From Ampelocalamus luodianensis (Eukaryota > Streptophyta > Magnoliopsida > Poales > Poaceae): a stretch of 64,000 nucleotides of DNA. Shown in pieces: positions 22,959-34,819 of this stretch (positions are counted from its first letter, which is position 1; the number at the start of each line of letters is the position of its first letter). The stretch is taken from the NCBI GenBank assembly GCA_036346255.1, contig CM070635.1, positions 45,907,715 to 45,971,714 of the forward strand. Direction: 5' to 3'. The translations under genes were made by a program, and so were the position numbers. Below the pieces are notes generated by a model. The model had not been told where the DNA came from. It saw only the letters and a program-made list of their open reading frames with translations, and did not search any database.

Positions 22959-24720
22959 CTTAGGGCCTTTCCTTTTGCCATGAGATACTTGAATCTCTGG
23001 ACTCCAGGATGTCCCTCTTGAGCGGCCTTGATCTGCTCTTCTAGAGTTGGATACGCTTCTATTGTGGCTAGTGTGCCTTGCTCTATTAACTCAAGGTTGA
23101 GGGCTTCAAATTCCTTGCAGAGCTCAGGTTGATGTTCTTGAATCATGACATTACTGCAGTAGGATTTACGGCTTAATGCATCGGCAACTACATTAGCCTT
23201 TCCAGGATGATAATGGACATCCAAGTTGTAATCCTTTATTAATTCTAACCATCTTCTTTGTCGAAGGTTGAGGTCTGATTGGGTGAAAATGTACTTGAGA
23301 CTCTTGTGGTCTGTGTAGATATTACAATGATTTCCAATCAAGTAATGTCGCCAAATTTTTAAGGCATGCACTCATCGCTAACTCCAAATCATGAGTTGGA
23401 TAGTTGTCTTCGTGAGGACGGAGTTGTCTTGAAGCATAAGCTACAACTTTTCCTCCTTGCATGAGTACGCAACCAAGACCTTGGCGCGATGCATCACAAT
23501 AGACTTCGAAGTCTTGATGTATATCTGGCAAGATTAATACTGGGCCAGAAGTTAACTTCTTCTTCAATTCTTGGAAACTCTTTTCACAAGCTTCATCCAA
23601 TCATACTTCTTTTCCTTTTAAGCGATGGGTCATTGGTTTGGAAAGCTTAGAGAATCCTTCAATGAAGCGTCGTAGTATCCGCCAAACCGAGAAAACTACG
23701 CACTTCTATACCGATGTGGGTTGTTTCCATTCCATTACAAATGCTACTTTGGATGGATCAACTGCAATTCCTCCAAATGGATACAATGTGTCCGAGGAAA
23801 CTGATTTCATGAAGCCAAAATTCACATTTACCGTACTTGGCATAAAGATGATTCTCTTTAAGCTTTTCTAAGACCAATTGCAAGTGTTCGTAATGTTCTT
23901 CATCGGTCTTTGAATAGATCAAGATGTCGTCTATGAACACGACAACAAACTTGTCTAAGTATTCCATGAATACTTTGTTCATGAGGTTCATGAAGTAGGT
24001 CGGCGCATTGGTCAAGCCAAACGGCATGACGGTGAACTCATAAAGGCCATACCGGTGGTAAAGCCGCCTTAGGTATATCCTCGTTCTCGATCTTAAGTGA
24101 TGGTATCCTCGACCTCAGTCTATCTTGGAGAAAACGATGCTCTGCCAACCGATCGAATGTGTCATCGATGCGAGGTAAGGGATACTTGTTCTTGATGGTC
24201 ACATCATTGAGTGCTCAGTAGTCCACGCACAATCTGGCGGTGCCATCTTTCTTCTTCACAAAGAGAACTGGCGAACCCGAGGGAGAAGAACTAGGTCTAA
24301 CGAAACCTTTGTCTTGCAAGTCTTCAATTTGTGTCTTAAGTTCTTCAAGTTCGTCGCCATTCCGTATGGTCTCTTAGCAATTGGGGCTGTCCTCGGCTTC
24401 AAGTTGATGACAAACTCAACATCTCTGCTCGTGGCATGCCCGTAATTCTTCCGGGAAGACATCGGGTAAGCTTTGACTACAGGCGTTGTCTCTAGGGACA
24501 ACTCTCCAAGGTGGTGGATTGTTCTATTCAAAGGAGAGGAACGATCCACACTAACTCTTATTGTGGTCTCTGGGTTCTTGGTGAGCACCACTTTTCTGTT
24601 GGCACAATCTATCAATCCTTGATATTTGGCCAACCAATCCATCCTAGGATGATATCCAGTGTTTGAGATTCCAAGCACGGAAGGTTTGCTAGGAATCCGA
24701 ATGTTCCATAGCAATTTCTA
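22959..24720 (-). pseudogene. Chromovirus reverse transcriptase and RNase H remnant
   Basis: RT is visible as MPFGLTNAPTYFMNLMNKVF with the active site FIDD at 23937-23926. Its N-terminal half (24060-24400) is scattered over frames. RNase H follows as FEVYCDASRQGLGCVL near 23500 and IYTDHKSLKYIFTQ near 23310, ending with GKANVVADALSRK near 23165. At least five frame changes are present between 22877 and 24714. Confidence 0.9.
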
Positions 24721-26143
24721 CCCTGGGACTGACTGAGGTAGCACAAAGGGATCCCCCGGGTGAGCTAAGTACCACGGGTTTCTTCAACTTATAGGTTGGC
24801 AACTTAAGCCTTTCAACAAACTTTCTTGAAATAAAAGAGTGCGAAGCTCCAGAATCAAACAAAACTTGTGTGGGTACTGAATTAACAGGGAACGTACCCA
24901 TTAGTACTCCTGAGACACCTTGAGCTTCCTCGGCTGTGACGTGGTTCACACGGCCATGGCTTTGTGTTGGTGTAGACCTTGATGCTGCAAGTCCGTGACT
25001 CTTGCTTGGGTCGGGTCCCGCTTGAACTGGCGTTACTCTGTGTTGAGTCTTGCCGAGCATTCGGCCGGTAGGACAACGATTGGCGAAGTGTCCTCTTTCT
25101 CCACAAGCGAGCGATGGAGGTTTCTTCTTGGGTTGATCGCCGCCGGTTGCGGGCGGGCGGAGAGCACCGAATCCACTTCCTTGGGGACGCGGGTGGAAAC
25201 TTGGGTTTTCGAGAAGAGGCTGCACGATCGAAAGATGAGTCGCCTTGGAATGTAGGCTTCGGGAAAGCTACCTTGTGGCCTCTGAAATGACATCTTCCTT
25301 TGCGGCTAATCTCCATGATCTTCTTCTCATTTTCACGGATGAGGGCTTTATTAACTAATCTTTGGAAGCTAGAGTAATCATGGAGGATAAGTGTCCTCTC
25401 ATGTCTTCCCGCATTCCTTCAACAAAGCGGTCGATTTTCTCTTCTTCATCGCCTACATCATTGGGGCGTAGCGAGCAAGTCGGTTAAACTTGGTTAGATA
25501 CTCATTTATCGACATCGACCGCTGAGAGCTCAAATTCATTCTTCTTCAATCTCATTGTTCCACTGGCACGGTTGGCCCCGAAGCGGCCTTGAATTCCTCC
25601 CAGAATCTACGCCATGCGGTTCAACTTCACTTGTTGTATTTCCGCAACTTCTTCTATTGCGCGCAGAGGTAGCGGGATCTTGTGGGGCTCCAATCGTAGA
25701 TGCTACGACTTCTGCTATTCCTGCTTCTTCTTCCTCTAGATTCTCATCACCTCGGGCGGCGAGGTAATTCTCCCACCAGCAGCGCACGCGCTTTTCACCG
25801 ATGGGTGGCGAAATCCACCTTGTCTTCATTTGAGCAAATGGCAAGACGAAGTTTCTTCTCGGTGTCCCCGAGCGCCTTGACTTCTAGCGGTTCATTGGCG
25901 CAGCAAAGGTGAGAGGTCTTGTCTCGAGGAAGTCTCTAGCTTGGAGTTGCGATCGTGGTCGGTCTGGCGATTGTTTAGTAACGCTGGAGAATCTGAGTCT
26001 GTGAAACATGACTTGGGTCATTGTCGGGTTTGTTTGGTGGAGGAGGCGGTTCGTCCTCTCGGCCTTGCCACGACCACGCCACGGCCTCTTCCTCGACTGC
26101 GGCGAAGGCTCCACGGACCGGCGGCGGCTCTTCTTGGCGGCAT
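24721..26143 (-). pseudogene. Chromovirus gag and protease remnant
   Basis: Gag starts at the ATG at 26143 (MPPRRAAAGPW, then a short RG-rich stretch), typical of this lineage. A zinc knuckle (CGERGHFANRC) lies near 25105-25070 but lacks the first cysteine of the CCHC set in the present reading. The protease site LFDSGASHSFIS is at about 24865-24830, with DSGA at 24856-24845. Several frame changes interrupt gag between 25300 and 26100. Confidence 0.85.
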
Positions 26144-27541
26144 CTCAAGAAACTCAAGCTTAGAACTTAGAGGAGTATATGAGGGTTCACTAGCCTCTAA
26201 GGCACACACAGACAAGAACAAAACCAACAAAAGAACAAAGCAAGTACAATACAAAGCCTAGAGCGGCTATACTATAATAAGGGGTTAAGTGTTACATGAC
26301 TCTCGAACAAAGCTTATACACTAAGCTAAGTCATGACACGTAATACAAACACATCGTCTACAAAAGAAAGAAACAAAAGTGCTTGCAACCTAAAAGATCG
26401 CTCGGCCAAGCACCGCTAGCTAACCTAACTAATCGGACAATGCTTCTACAGGGATCACCACAAAGCGCATAGCTGTTGCGGGAGCGAACGAACGGCTCGG
26501 ATCAAGCTCGGCGAACGGAGCGCGAACGTGAACGGCCGAGGTGGCGCCCACGCCCGACTCGTCAAACCGGGCGGTGGATCGGGCTGCGTCCACGGCCGAC
26601 TCTCCTAGGCGACGGCCGGACGGCGCGGGCGCACTGCTGCGTCCGTGAGTCGAGACGGGTCCTGCAGGCGGGAACGTCGGCTCGGCACTAGGAGGACGGG
26701 GCAACGATAGGTGCAACCGGCCGGGCGAGGACCGTGCGCGCGCTCGAGGCGTGCCAACTCGCAAGAGCGGCGTCCTCTCTGCATCGCAAAGATCCCTCTC
26801 TCGCATCGCAGTGGAGTGAGCTTCATCACTCGACCATGTTGCTCGAAGGGTGTCGGAGTGGGCATAGCCGCCGGTGAGGAGTGTCCGGTCGCTGATCTCA
26901 TCCATGGCGGCGGTGATGGTGGCTATCATCGCCGCGTAGCCGGACTCGCCGCGCAGCGAGGGTCGCCGCTCTCGTGTCGAAATTGCCGGGACACGCCTCG
27001 CTCGGGAGGTACGGGTAGAAGCGTAAGGGTGACCTCAAAGAAGAGATCCGTACTTCCAACACAAGCGGGTGGAAGCGACGTGCGGCGCCCCGAATGGCGC
27101 CGTGACGGCTACGGCGGGTGCCTCGCCCTGAAGAGGAAGGAAGTGAACTCGCCAACCCCGCGGAGAGGTACACCTCCATCGCCCAGACTCGCGGTCTCGA
27201 TCCTCGTCATCCTACCACGAACGTGGTGACGGGAAAACCAAGGTACAAGATCACCGGCGAAGTATGTCCGCTGAAGCCTCCTCGTTCTCTCCGTGAACGA
27301 GGAGGTCCCACGGCCATCCGACGACGGGTAGCCATCTACAAATTTTGAAAACAAGAGGAGGTCAAGACAAGGTAAAACTCAAGTGAAATAAAGATAAGTA
27401 CAGACTAGGAGTGAAGAGTAGAAGCAATAAATACTCTATATTTTTAGCAAAGCTTTTTCTTAGTTTTTGAAAATAAGATCCAAGTCCTTAAGGCAACGAC
27501 CAATCTAACTAAGACTCTGATCGTATGCTCGACATTGACTC
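26144..27541 (-). other. Chromovirus 5' untranslated leader with displaced primer-binding site
   Basis: CG-rich sequence between the 5' LTR and gag; frames on both strands (for example 26429-26929 and 26711-27229) look like chance. The usual primer-binding site is not directly next to the LTR. The nearest match (ATCAGAGTCTTAG, minus strand, 27522-27510) lies about 20 bases further in. Confidence 0.6.
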
Positions 27542-30203
27542 TGTTTGACCGGATTTTCTAATCCGAATCCTTCAGAAAACGTCGTGCTATTCCTCGATCG
27601 ATAGATAGCACTCACAGCATTGCTGAATCATTCATACATGGCGTGAACTAAAGTATCAATATTACAAACAACGAGTGACATAGACCACGCGTCGGGTCGA
27701 GTTTTACAACAGGGCGATCAGGCCAAATTGATTACAATACGAACACCGACACGGTGGCGGAAGCAAAGGGTAGAGCTCACCTCTTCACAGTAAGCGATCG
27801 GGGCACCTGTAATGCATCGATATTATCCAAGGACCCGGTAATATCGGTTGTAATGCAAGTACCAACGAGTCAACTTAGATCGCGCCGAGGCCTAGACTAC
27901 GATCCTAGACTACTCTTCATCGCTTCCTTGTCCATCAACTGGTTCCTCGTAGTAAGCATAGTCTCCTCCATCGGCGTCATCCAAGGGTTTGGGAGAGCGA
28001 GGATGAGCACAACTACCGTGCTCGCGAGCCAATACACAATGTAATGATATACATGCAAGGCTTACAAGGGTGGCTCGGTTCTTTTATTTGCGAAAGCAAT
28101 ACTTTTAAATATCATAAGTATAAATTCCTAGCACTTAGCATTTTTAACAAATTTCATTTTAGTTAAAGAGAAATTGTGCAATATTTAAATCACAGAGGTT
28201 ACCTCCACCTTCATGCTTATTTTGATTGTGGTTACATCCACCACTAAACGACACCGGTACAAAGACCCAGAATAACCAATCTCGGGGCTAGGTGAGCCCG
28301 CCACAATTTTCATACCACCCAACGAGGTTTTGAAATAGAACTAACTCAAGTTAAGTTCCCATGTCCGCCTTTGACCGTAGGCACGGTGCTTAAACAGCTT
28401 TGTAACTCTGCAGAGATTGTACACTTTACCCACAAGAGACAATTAACTCGTTGCCCTACACGATTCCGTAGTCGTGTAGTCGAGAGGTTGTCACAATAAC
28501 TTTCTAAATATCTCGTCCCTTCCTCGTCTCACCCATATGGGGTTATGCCCATACGCTGCGCGGGATGTCCACCTCGCCGATCGGCGTGGCGTGGCTACAC
28601 CTCGGCCGATCGCGAACTTCACCCTTGACTCGGTGTCCCATCCAAGCCCGACATACCCGAGCTTGTGCCTCCTTTAACCCTCCGGTGAGATGATTTTCAG
28701 ATTTGATAAATGTACTAAGCCACGTCGCGCTTTGTTGCGACTTGTGGTTGTACTTGTTATACACAGGAGGTCGTGACAAGATTAAGTCCTTAGGGTTGTC
28801 TGGACGGCTCAACCACATTCCCTCCATTCTCGTGCTACATCCGCACCCACCATCTTACCATCCGCCTGCACGGGTATTAGCGCTTAGGGTTTTGAGATGT
28901 AAAATACAACAATTCAACCATCTCAGTCATTTACCCGCAATGACTGCCCAAATCATTTTATGTTTGAAATGATGATGATTAGGACACGTTAATGTCCCGG
29001 TACTTAAGCAAGTCTAGCATGTCGCTTAAGTACAACCTATAGCTAGTATTACCATATAATTACTAGGGTGACAATGGAATTAAGGGATTCAAGTTGTCAA
29101 GGATGGCATAGTAATTAATTATTCAACAAATGGGTATTAACTACCTTAAGCTTTAACATACATTTGATTAAAGAATTAAAGCATGCAATTTGCTATTTTA
29201 AAAGAATATAATTTGCATAAAATGTAGGCTCAATATGATCAAAGTATTGACTCGCCTTGGTTGTAGGGGAGAGAGTCCGAGTAGTCTTGTCCTTGATCGA
29301 CGTGGAGGTCTCCGGCGTCTCCGAAATCTACGCGGGCGAGGTACCGGAAAAAGACACAACAGGCAAAAGGACTAATAAATACACAAGAATACTCAAATGA
29401 ACTCCAAATTGAACAAGACCTATGCCATTAGCAAGATCTTGATTTTAGAAATTTTTAGAAATTTATTTTATAATTTTTGGAGTTGAAATGAGGGAGTTAA
29501 TAATAATCAAAGTCTAGCTTTTAAAATAAAATAGAAAAGGAAATTGAAAAACCAAATAAAAAGGAAAAACGCAATTGGCCCACAGCCGAAAAACGGCCCG
29601 GCCCACCACGGCGCTGCGGGAGGAGGCCCACGGCGGCAGCAGCCGCAGCATGGCGTCGCCTAAAAAGAAAGGCCCGCGAGGCGAGCAGGGCTCTGCGCGC
29701 GGGGAGAGAAGGGGGCTACTGGCGGCGCGCGGCGGGGAGAGAAGGGGAAGAAGGCGCGCACGGCGCGGTAAAGGCAACGGAGGGGAGGCTTGGCGCGCGC
29801 GGCGCGACGGAAGGAGGCTCGGGGCTCACGGGCGCGGCGACAGCGACACGAGGTACGTCGCCTCCTCTCCTTCTTTCTTTCTTGCTTCTTCTTCCTCCTC
29901 GGGTCGTCTTCTTGCTCGGAAAAAGGGGTGAGGTGGGGAGCGCGATGGGGGTCGGGGCGAAGGAGGGCTTTAAAGCCGGTGGAGGAGGGTCCGGCGGCGG
30001 CGGCTCGGCGCGGCGTGCGCACGGCGGCATCATGGCGGCGAGGAGGCGTGCGTGCGAGGACGGCGTGATGATGGCGGCTACGGCGCTCTCTGCGCACGGA
30101 GGCGACGGTCGGGAGGCGAGGTGCCGAGGGGTCCGGGCAAGGGGTTGACGGGGGGAGAGGGTGGGGGTCCGCGAGGTTGACCCGGGAAAAACGGGGCATC
30201 ACA
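27542..30203 (-). repeat. 5' LTR of the chromovirus
   Basis: Starts TGTTTGACCGG, ends GGGGCATCACA; 2662 bp. It aligns end to end with 18940-21597. It is followed by the GTTTA target duplication at 30204-30208. Confidence 0.93.
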
Positions 30204-30375
30204 GTTTACATCTTCGAGTTTCTCTCAGGGCGAACGCATCTTCGAGTTCTCTCGGGCTGTTTACAACTTCGAGTTTTCTATCTGAATATATGTATATTAA
30301 TCGCAGCCATTTTCAACTTCACTAATTAAGCTTGACTGTTCACACTTTCGAGTTTCTCTCCCTGGGTGTACGCAT
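30204..30375. repeat. Imperfect array of TTCGAGTTtCTCTC repeats (right half)
   Basis: Continuation of the array at 18715-18895. The segment CAGCCATTTTCAACTTCACT occurs once on each side of the retrotransposon (18901-18920 and near 30305-30325), so at least one repeat unit was already duplicated before the insertion. Confidence 0.75.
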
Positions 30376-31233
30376 TTTCGAGTTACAGCCCTCAGATTCT
30401 ACCATATATATATTATAGCTGCAACTAGCAAATTAGAATTGGCACAACACTTAATGTAATGCAAACGGGTGATATGATAGGACAGTTACCGTCGTTGCTG
30501 ACTGCTGATCAGTACAATTGCATGAATTGACGGGAGCAGACATATGATCGAGTATATGGCCAATTAATGATTTTCACACTCTGGATTTTACTCCAGTTTT
30601 TCGCTCCACAGATCTTGTGGCGGTGTTCAATCCAAAACTCTTTTTTTCAGCACTATATATACAATAAAAAACTATTTACACAAACCGATGGATCAGTCAC
30701 TGTCGTATCCTTGTATTATCATAGCACAGCAATTTGTCAGCACTCTGAATTTTTTAAAACAAAAGCACGCAGTTCCTGCAATACAGACAGCACAAGAACC
30801 AGGTGCGAAGGATCCATGCATGGTCAGCAGCACTAGGAAAACGGTAGTATATACGAGTATCATAAAGCTTCATGCATGTCATCAGAGGGCAGATTAATTT
30901 GTATGAGAGAATATATAGGTCCCAAAGGCCCAAACCCTAAACATGCTAGATCACGACCTAACAATGCTATCTCCATCCTAACTTTCGTTTTAAATTGGCA
31001 ATTTGGTCTGCCTAGTCATCCTCTCCTTGGCTTAATTTGCTACATCATAAGATGTGATGTGTATGTTTGATTACTTGTCTCATTTAGGGTTTAATTACTT
31101 GCCTATCCCGTCCTTCTGCAATCGCCAAAGGCTAATACAGCCATTAGTCGACAAACCATTTTTAGTAATGGATGTCTATACGGGGTCAGATTTTTTTTCA
31201 TTCACAGAACATTCATCCTTTCTAGATGGACGT
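30376..31233. other. Host intergenic DNA, no gene recognised
   Basis: AT-rich sequence with short unrelated open frames only. No domain, RNA gene or repeat boundary could be supported. Confidence 0.4.
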
Positions 31234-32964
31234 AGTAATATTTTCAACCCTAATTGAAAAAAATCTACAATACCTTCACGAGAAAATTATAAATACAAAG
31301 AAAAATCTATTATACCCTTAACAACTATAATCAAATTTGATTTATGCTACCACCATGTACTACTAATAGAATGTATCGTAAAATTTCTCAAAAAATAACC
31401 CTATCTATAAATAGTTTATAGCCTATAGACACAACTTATCTACTAACTCCACGTCGATTTATGCACCTCTCTATAAATAGTTTATCAGTACAACTACGAA
31501 AACTCAATAACAGTGCACAGAGGAGCTATGTTTATCTGCAACTACGAAAAAAACCTAGCAGCTGAGCATTATCCATCATGCCGTGCAATCATGACGCACT
31601 GTGCTCATCTGCCTACATTCCCCGTTCTATTCCTGAGTATGACTTATGAGGTTAATTGCATATATACTTGCATATGAACTCAGCCAAAAGGAAAATAAAG
31701 TTTTTGACAACGATTTGCCGTGAAGCTAGCTTAGCCACAGCGACTGAATATCCCAACTACGAGGTGAGGGTTTCATCTTTCATACCTCACACGAAATCGA
31801 TTAAAAAATGTTGGGAACTAGAGATAAGTTATCATGCAATTGGGACAATAATTGAGCTAGAAAATTTGGGAGAACCTTTCATAGTCCTGGACTCCTGGCA
31901 TTTGGCCAGCTAGTCTTCATGTTATAGTCTAAACAACTGTTTGGTTTTTAATCGTGAGGGCTTGGGCAACCTCAAATTTACCTCAAACCAGTTGCAACTA
32001 GTAGAAAGGAGGAAGACTCCCAAGTCCCAACTTACTCATCCAAATTTGAGCTTGCTTACGCCGCTAATTTAGACACTAATTCGTGTACCAAATACCAACT
32101 AATAGATCTGCAAAACTCGAATCATACACGGAATTATGTATAGTTTAAGCTGCCTAACTGATGATTTTGTTAGGTTTAGACTGAAGCAGGGAGGCAGCTT
32201 ACTCCGCTAATTTAGACACTAATTCGTGTACCAAATACCAACTAATAGATCTGCAAAACTCGAATCATACACGGAATTATGTATAGTTTAAGCTGCCTAA
32301 CTGATGATTTTGTTAGGTTTAGACTGAAGCAGGGAGGCAGATTAGGTTGATGGAGATTATATGCGTACTTAAATTTTTTGAGGAAACGGCGAGAATACCG
32401 TTATTGCATTAAAGAGAGAGAGAAAAAACGTATGGTTTACAAAACAGAAGGATCAAAGAAAAAGGCAGAGCAAAAATGCGTACTTAAATTATGCCCTACA
32501 TTTTGCAACGAAGGGAGGAGTACACAATTTCCGCGCTTTTTGAAAAGGTAAAATATATAGGCTTAGATGTGAATACTACTACAAGTTTAACATCTAGTAC
32601 TTGGATGAGTTCTAGCCCTAGCGTTTGTTAATCTCTTCGTTTCGGAGCAAACCAATTACTGATGTTAGCTTAGAGCAGATACGGATAGGAGGGTGACACC
32701 TCGCTATCAGCAATCAGGGAAGAAAACTGCTGGAAAAAGTGAACTGCGATATTAGGCTGCAGCAATGCAGGTTCATCCATCCAAATTCCAACCAAATCCT
32801 TTTATTTGTGAGAAATTTTACAGTATATTCTACTAGTAGTATACAGTGGTAGTATAAATCAAATTTGATTATTGATTTGTTAAGGGTATAATAGTCTTTT
32901 CTTTGTATTTATATTTTTTGTGAGGGTATTATAGACTTTTCCAATTAGATTTGAAAATATTACT
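31234..32964. mobile_element. Non-autonomous DNA transposon with ~160-bp inverted repeats
   Basis: The segment 31234-31395 (AGTAATATTTTCAA ... TAAAATTTCTC) reappears as its reverse complement at 32809-32964, including matching stretches around AAATACAAAGAAAA and ATCAAATTTGATTTAT. The interior (1.4 kb) has no transposase. It contains a recent 143-bp tandem duplication. No clear target duplication was found; long inverted repeats favour a MULE-like or foldback element. Confidence 0.65.
32054..32340. repeat. 143-bp tandem duplication
   Basis: The unit starting GCTTAC at 32054 is repeated at 32197 and ends at 32340. The only difference I see is one base near the start (ACGCCG versus ACTCCG), so the duplication is recent. 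It lies within the inverted-repeat element. Confidence 0.9.
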
Positions 32965-34810
32965 CTTGTGGCATGTGATCCCACATGGCGATTAAAATTC
33001 TACTTCTTTCAGTATTCTACTACTCATACTAACAGTGTATTATAACTAAATTATAACTAATTTGGACTATTAGATCAAAGAGATTTAACGGTTCGTATTA
33101 AATTGAGTGTATCGTAAAAGACCTCTTATCTGTTGGGTGTCAGGACAATGGATCATATGTGCACAATATTCAACTCCGCAGCGCGACAGATTTTTCCTCC
33201 AAATTAGGACAGCTGGACCAATCATTAGCTATAGTATATATACAGAAAGAAATCAGTACGGATCTCCAATCTCTATGTAGATGCTCTGAATTTGCAATAT
33301 CGCAGCCCATTTCTCGGCACTTCTGCAGTAACAAGACATCGCAACCACCAAAATATCAATGCAGCAATCTCCACGTAGATGCATGACAGAATGAGAATCA
33401 CGTGGTGTGAGAACGAAGCGACCAGAGGAGAATCTGACTTGTGAGCTGGGCAGATTAATCATTCCGAGGATAAGCTCAATTGGATCCTGCTTAGGGAGCA
33501 GGCGCCCGGCAAACATTACCGATGCTTCTGTATGCATTTGTGTAATTGTGGGGCAATGCAGATGCATGCTGGATTGCTTCTTAATTATCCCAACCAATCA
33601 ATTCCAGGCTTCCAGCTGCTGGTATTTCTGAAACCGGGTTTGTAATGTTTGCGTTCTTCTTTTCTGGATGAAACAAAAAAACAGTACACAAAATGACAAG
33701 AGTTTCCAATTAAGTTTTCAGATTTATCATGACCAAGAGAATACTGTAATAATGTTTTTAATTTACTGCACCCCCAACCAGATTCAGAGCGCCAAGCTAG
33801 CTAGCCATGCTGACACAACTTCAGGTACCCCTTACGTGGTCGAGTAATTTATCGATCATGGCTCTTCCAAACTCGAGATCGCAAAATTGCTACTAAAATA
33901 CATTTCACTTCCTTCTCTTCCTCTTCTATTATAATCAAGTGAAATATGATTGGAGCCTCCCTGAGCCAGAAACAGGTAGTACTAGTCCACCACCACCACC
34001 AATTATAATCCGATACCACCTAATTCCTCGCTTATCTCCGGTTCTTTATTCAGGCCTCGCTTTCGATCAAATCCTTTTCATAATTCTGACCAGAGAGGCT
34101 TACATTACCGACTCATGGATCTTACAAGCATCGTCAGATAGATAGTTACGTGTATTGCATGCCCATCTGATCTGACCGCCCGATGAGTTGTCGCGCTTAT
34201 AAATTTGCCAAATTAAAGCTCGGAACAAATAAAAGAAGTAGTAGTATGGCAAAGAGACTTAAACGCAACAGGTAGTTGTTGTTCAAGTCCGGCACACACT
34301 AATTAAGTAGAGACATCTGCAGGTCAAACCGCAATTATTGAGCAAAAATTATAGATGGCTCGCTCGCAAACTCTATCCGCGACAAGATTCCTCCACTTCT
34401 CTTTTGGGTATCTCCAAGAGCCAGTCAGACCCGACAAAATACTAGTATCTATTATATAATAAAAGCTCATGATACGTAGTTAAAAGCTCTAAGAAATTAT
34501 ATAATAAAAGCTCATGATACGTGTCAAAAGCTCTAAGAAAAAAAGATAGAAATTAAAGAAATTCTCATAAAAAAAAGAAAAGGAAAAAAATCTTGCCCTT
34601 ATTGTGGTGGATCCTAATTATGTTTAACAAATCATAACTGATCGATGCTAGCATGAAAAAAAGAAACATGTTAGAAATTCTCACAAAAAAAGCAAAATAT
34701 CCGGTCCTTAATCAAGTGGACCCTAATTAAACATACTATAGCAGCCATCGAATGGTATTACTTAGAGATATATTACTTTGTAATTTAAACAATAAAAGAG
34801 ATGGATATAT
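32965..34810. other. Host intergenic DNA, no gene recognised
   Basis: No coding exon is supported. The 114-aa frame at 33253-33597 (minus) matches nothing I know. Near 34455-34540 a segment of about 55 bp (ATATAATAAAAGCTCATGATACG) is present twice in tandem. Confidence 0.4.
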
Positions 34811-34819
34811 TAAATTATA

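Larger units (their letters stand above)
18940..30203 (-). mobile_element. Tekay/Del-type Ty3-gypsy chromovirus with 2.66-kb LTRs
   Basis: An 11.3-kb element on the minus strand. LTRs at 18940-21597 and 27542-30203 run TGT...ACA. A perfect 5-bp target duplication GTTTA lies at 18935-18939 and 30204-30208. Gag with a zinc knuckle, protease, RT, RNase H and integrase follow in Ty3-gypsy order, and a chromodomain-like C-terminus (VIRLCKVRWSHHSTKEAT) points to the Tekay/Del chromovirus lineage, like rice RIRE3/RIRE8. The integrase core is uninterrupted, but gag, RT and chromodomain are broken by small frame changes. Comparison of the LTRs shows mostly 1-2 base indels in GC-rich stretches. Confidence 0.95.

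Noticed and set aside
26429..27354. 166-aa and 172-aa frames between gag and the 5' LTR
   Set aside because: Overlapping frames on both strands in CG-rich leader; no retroviral or host domain.
34455..34560. Possible Helitron 5' end (TCTATTATATAATAAAAGC)
   Set aside because: The start resembles rice Helitrons, but I could not find the CTRR end with a hairpin.
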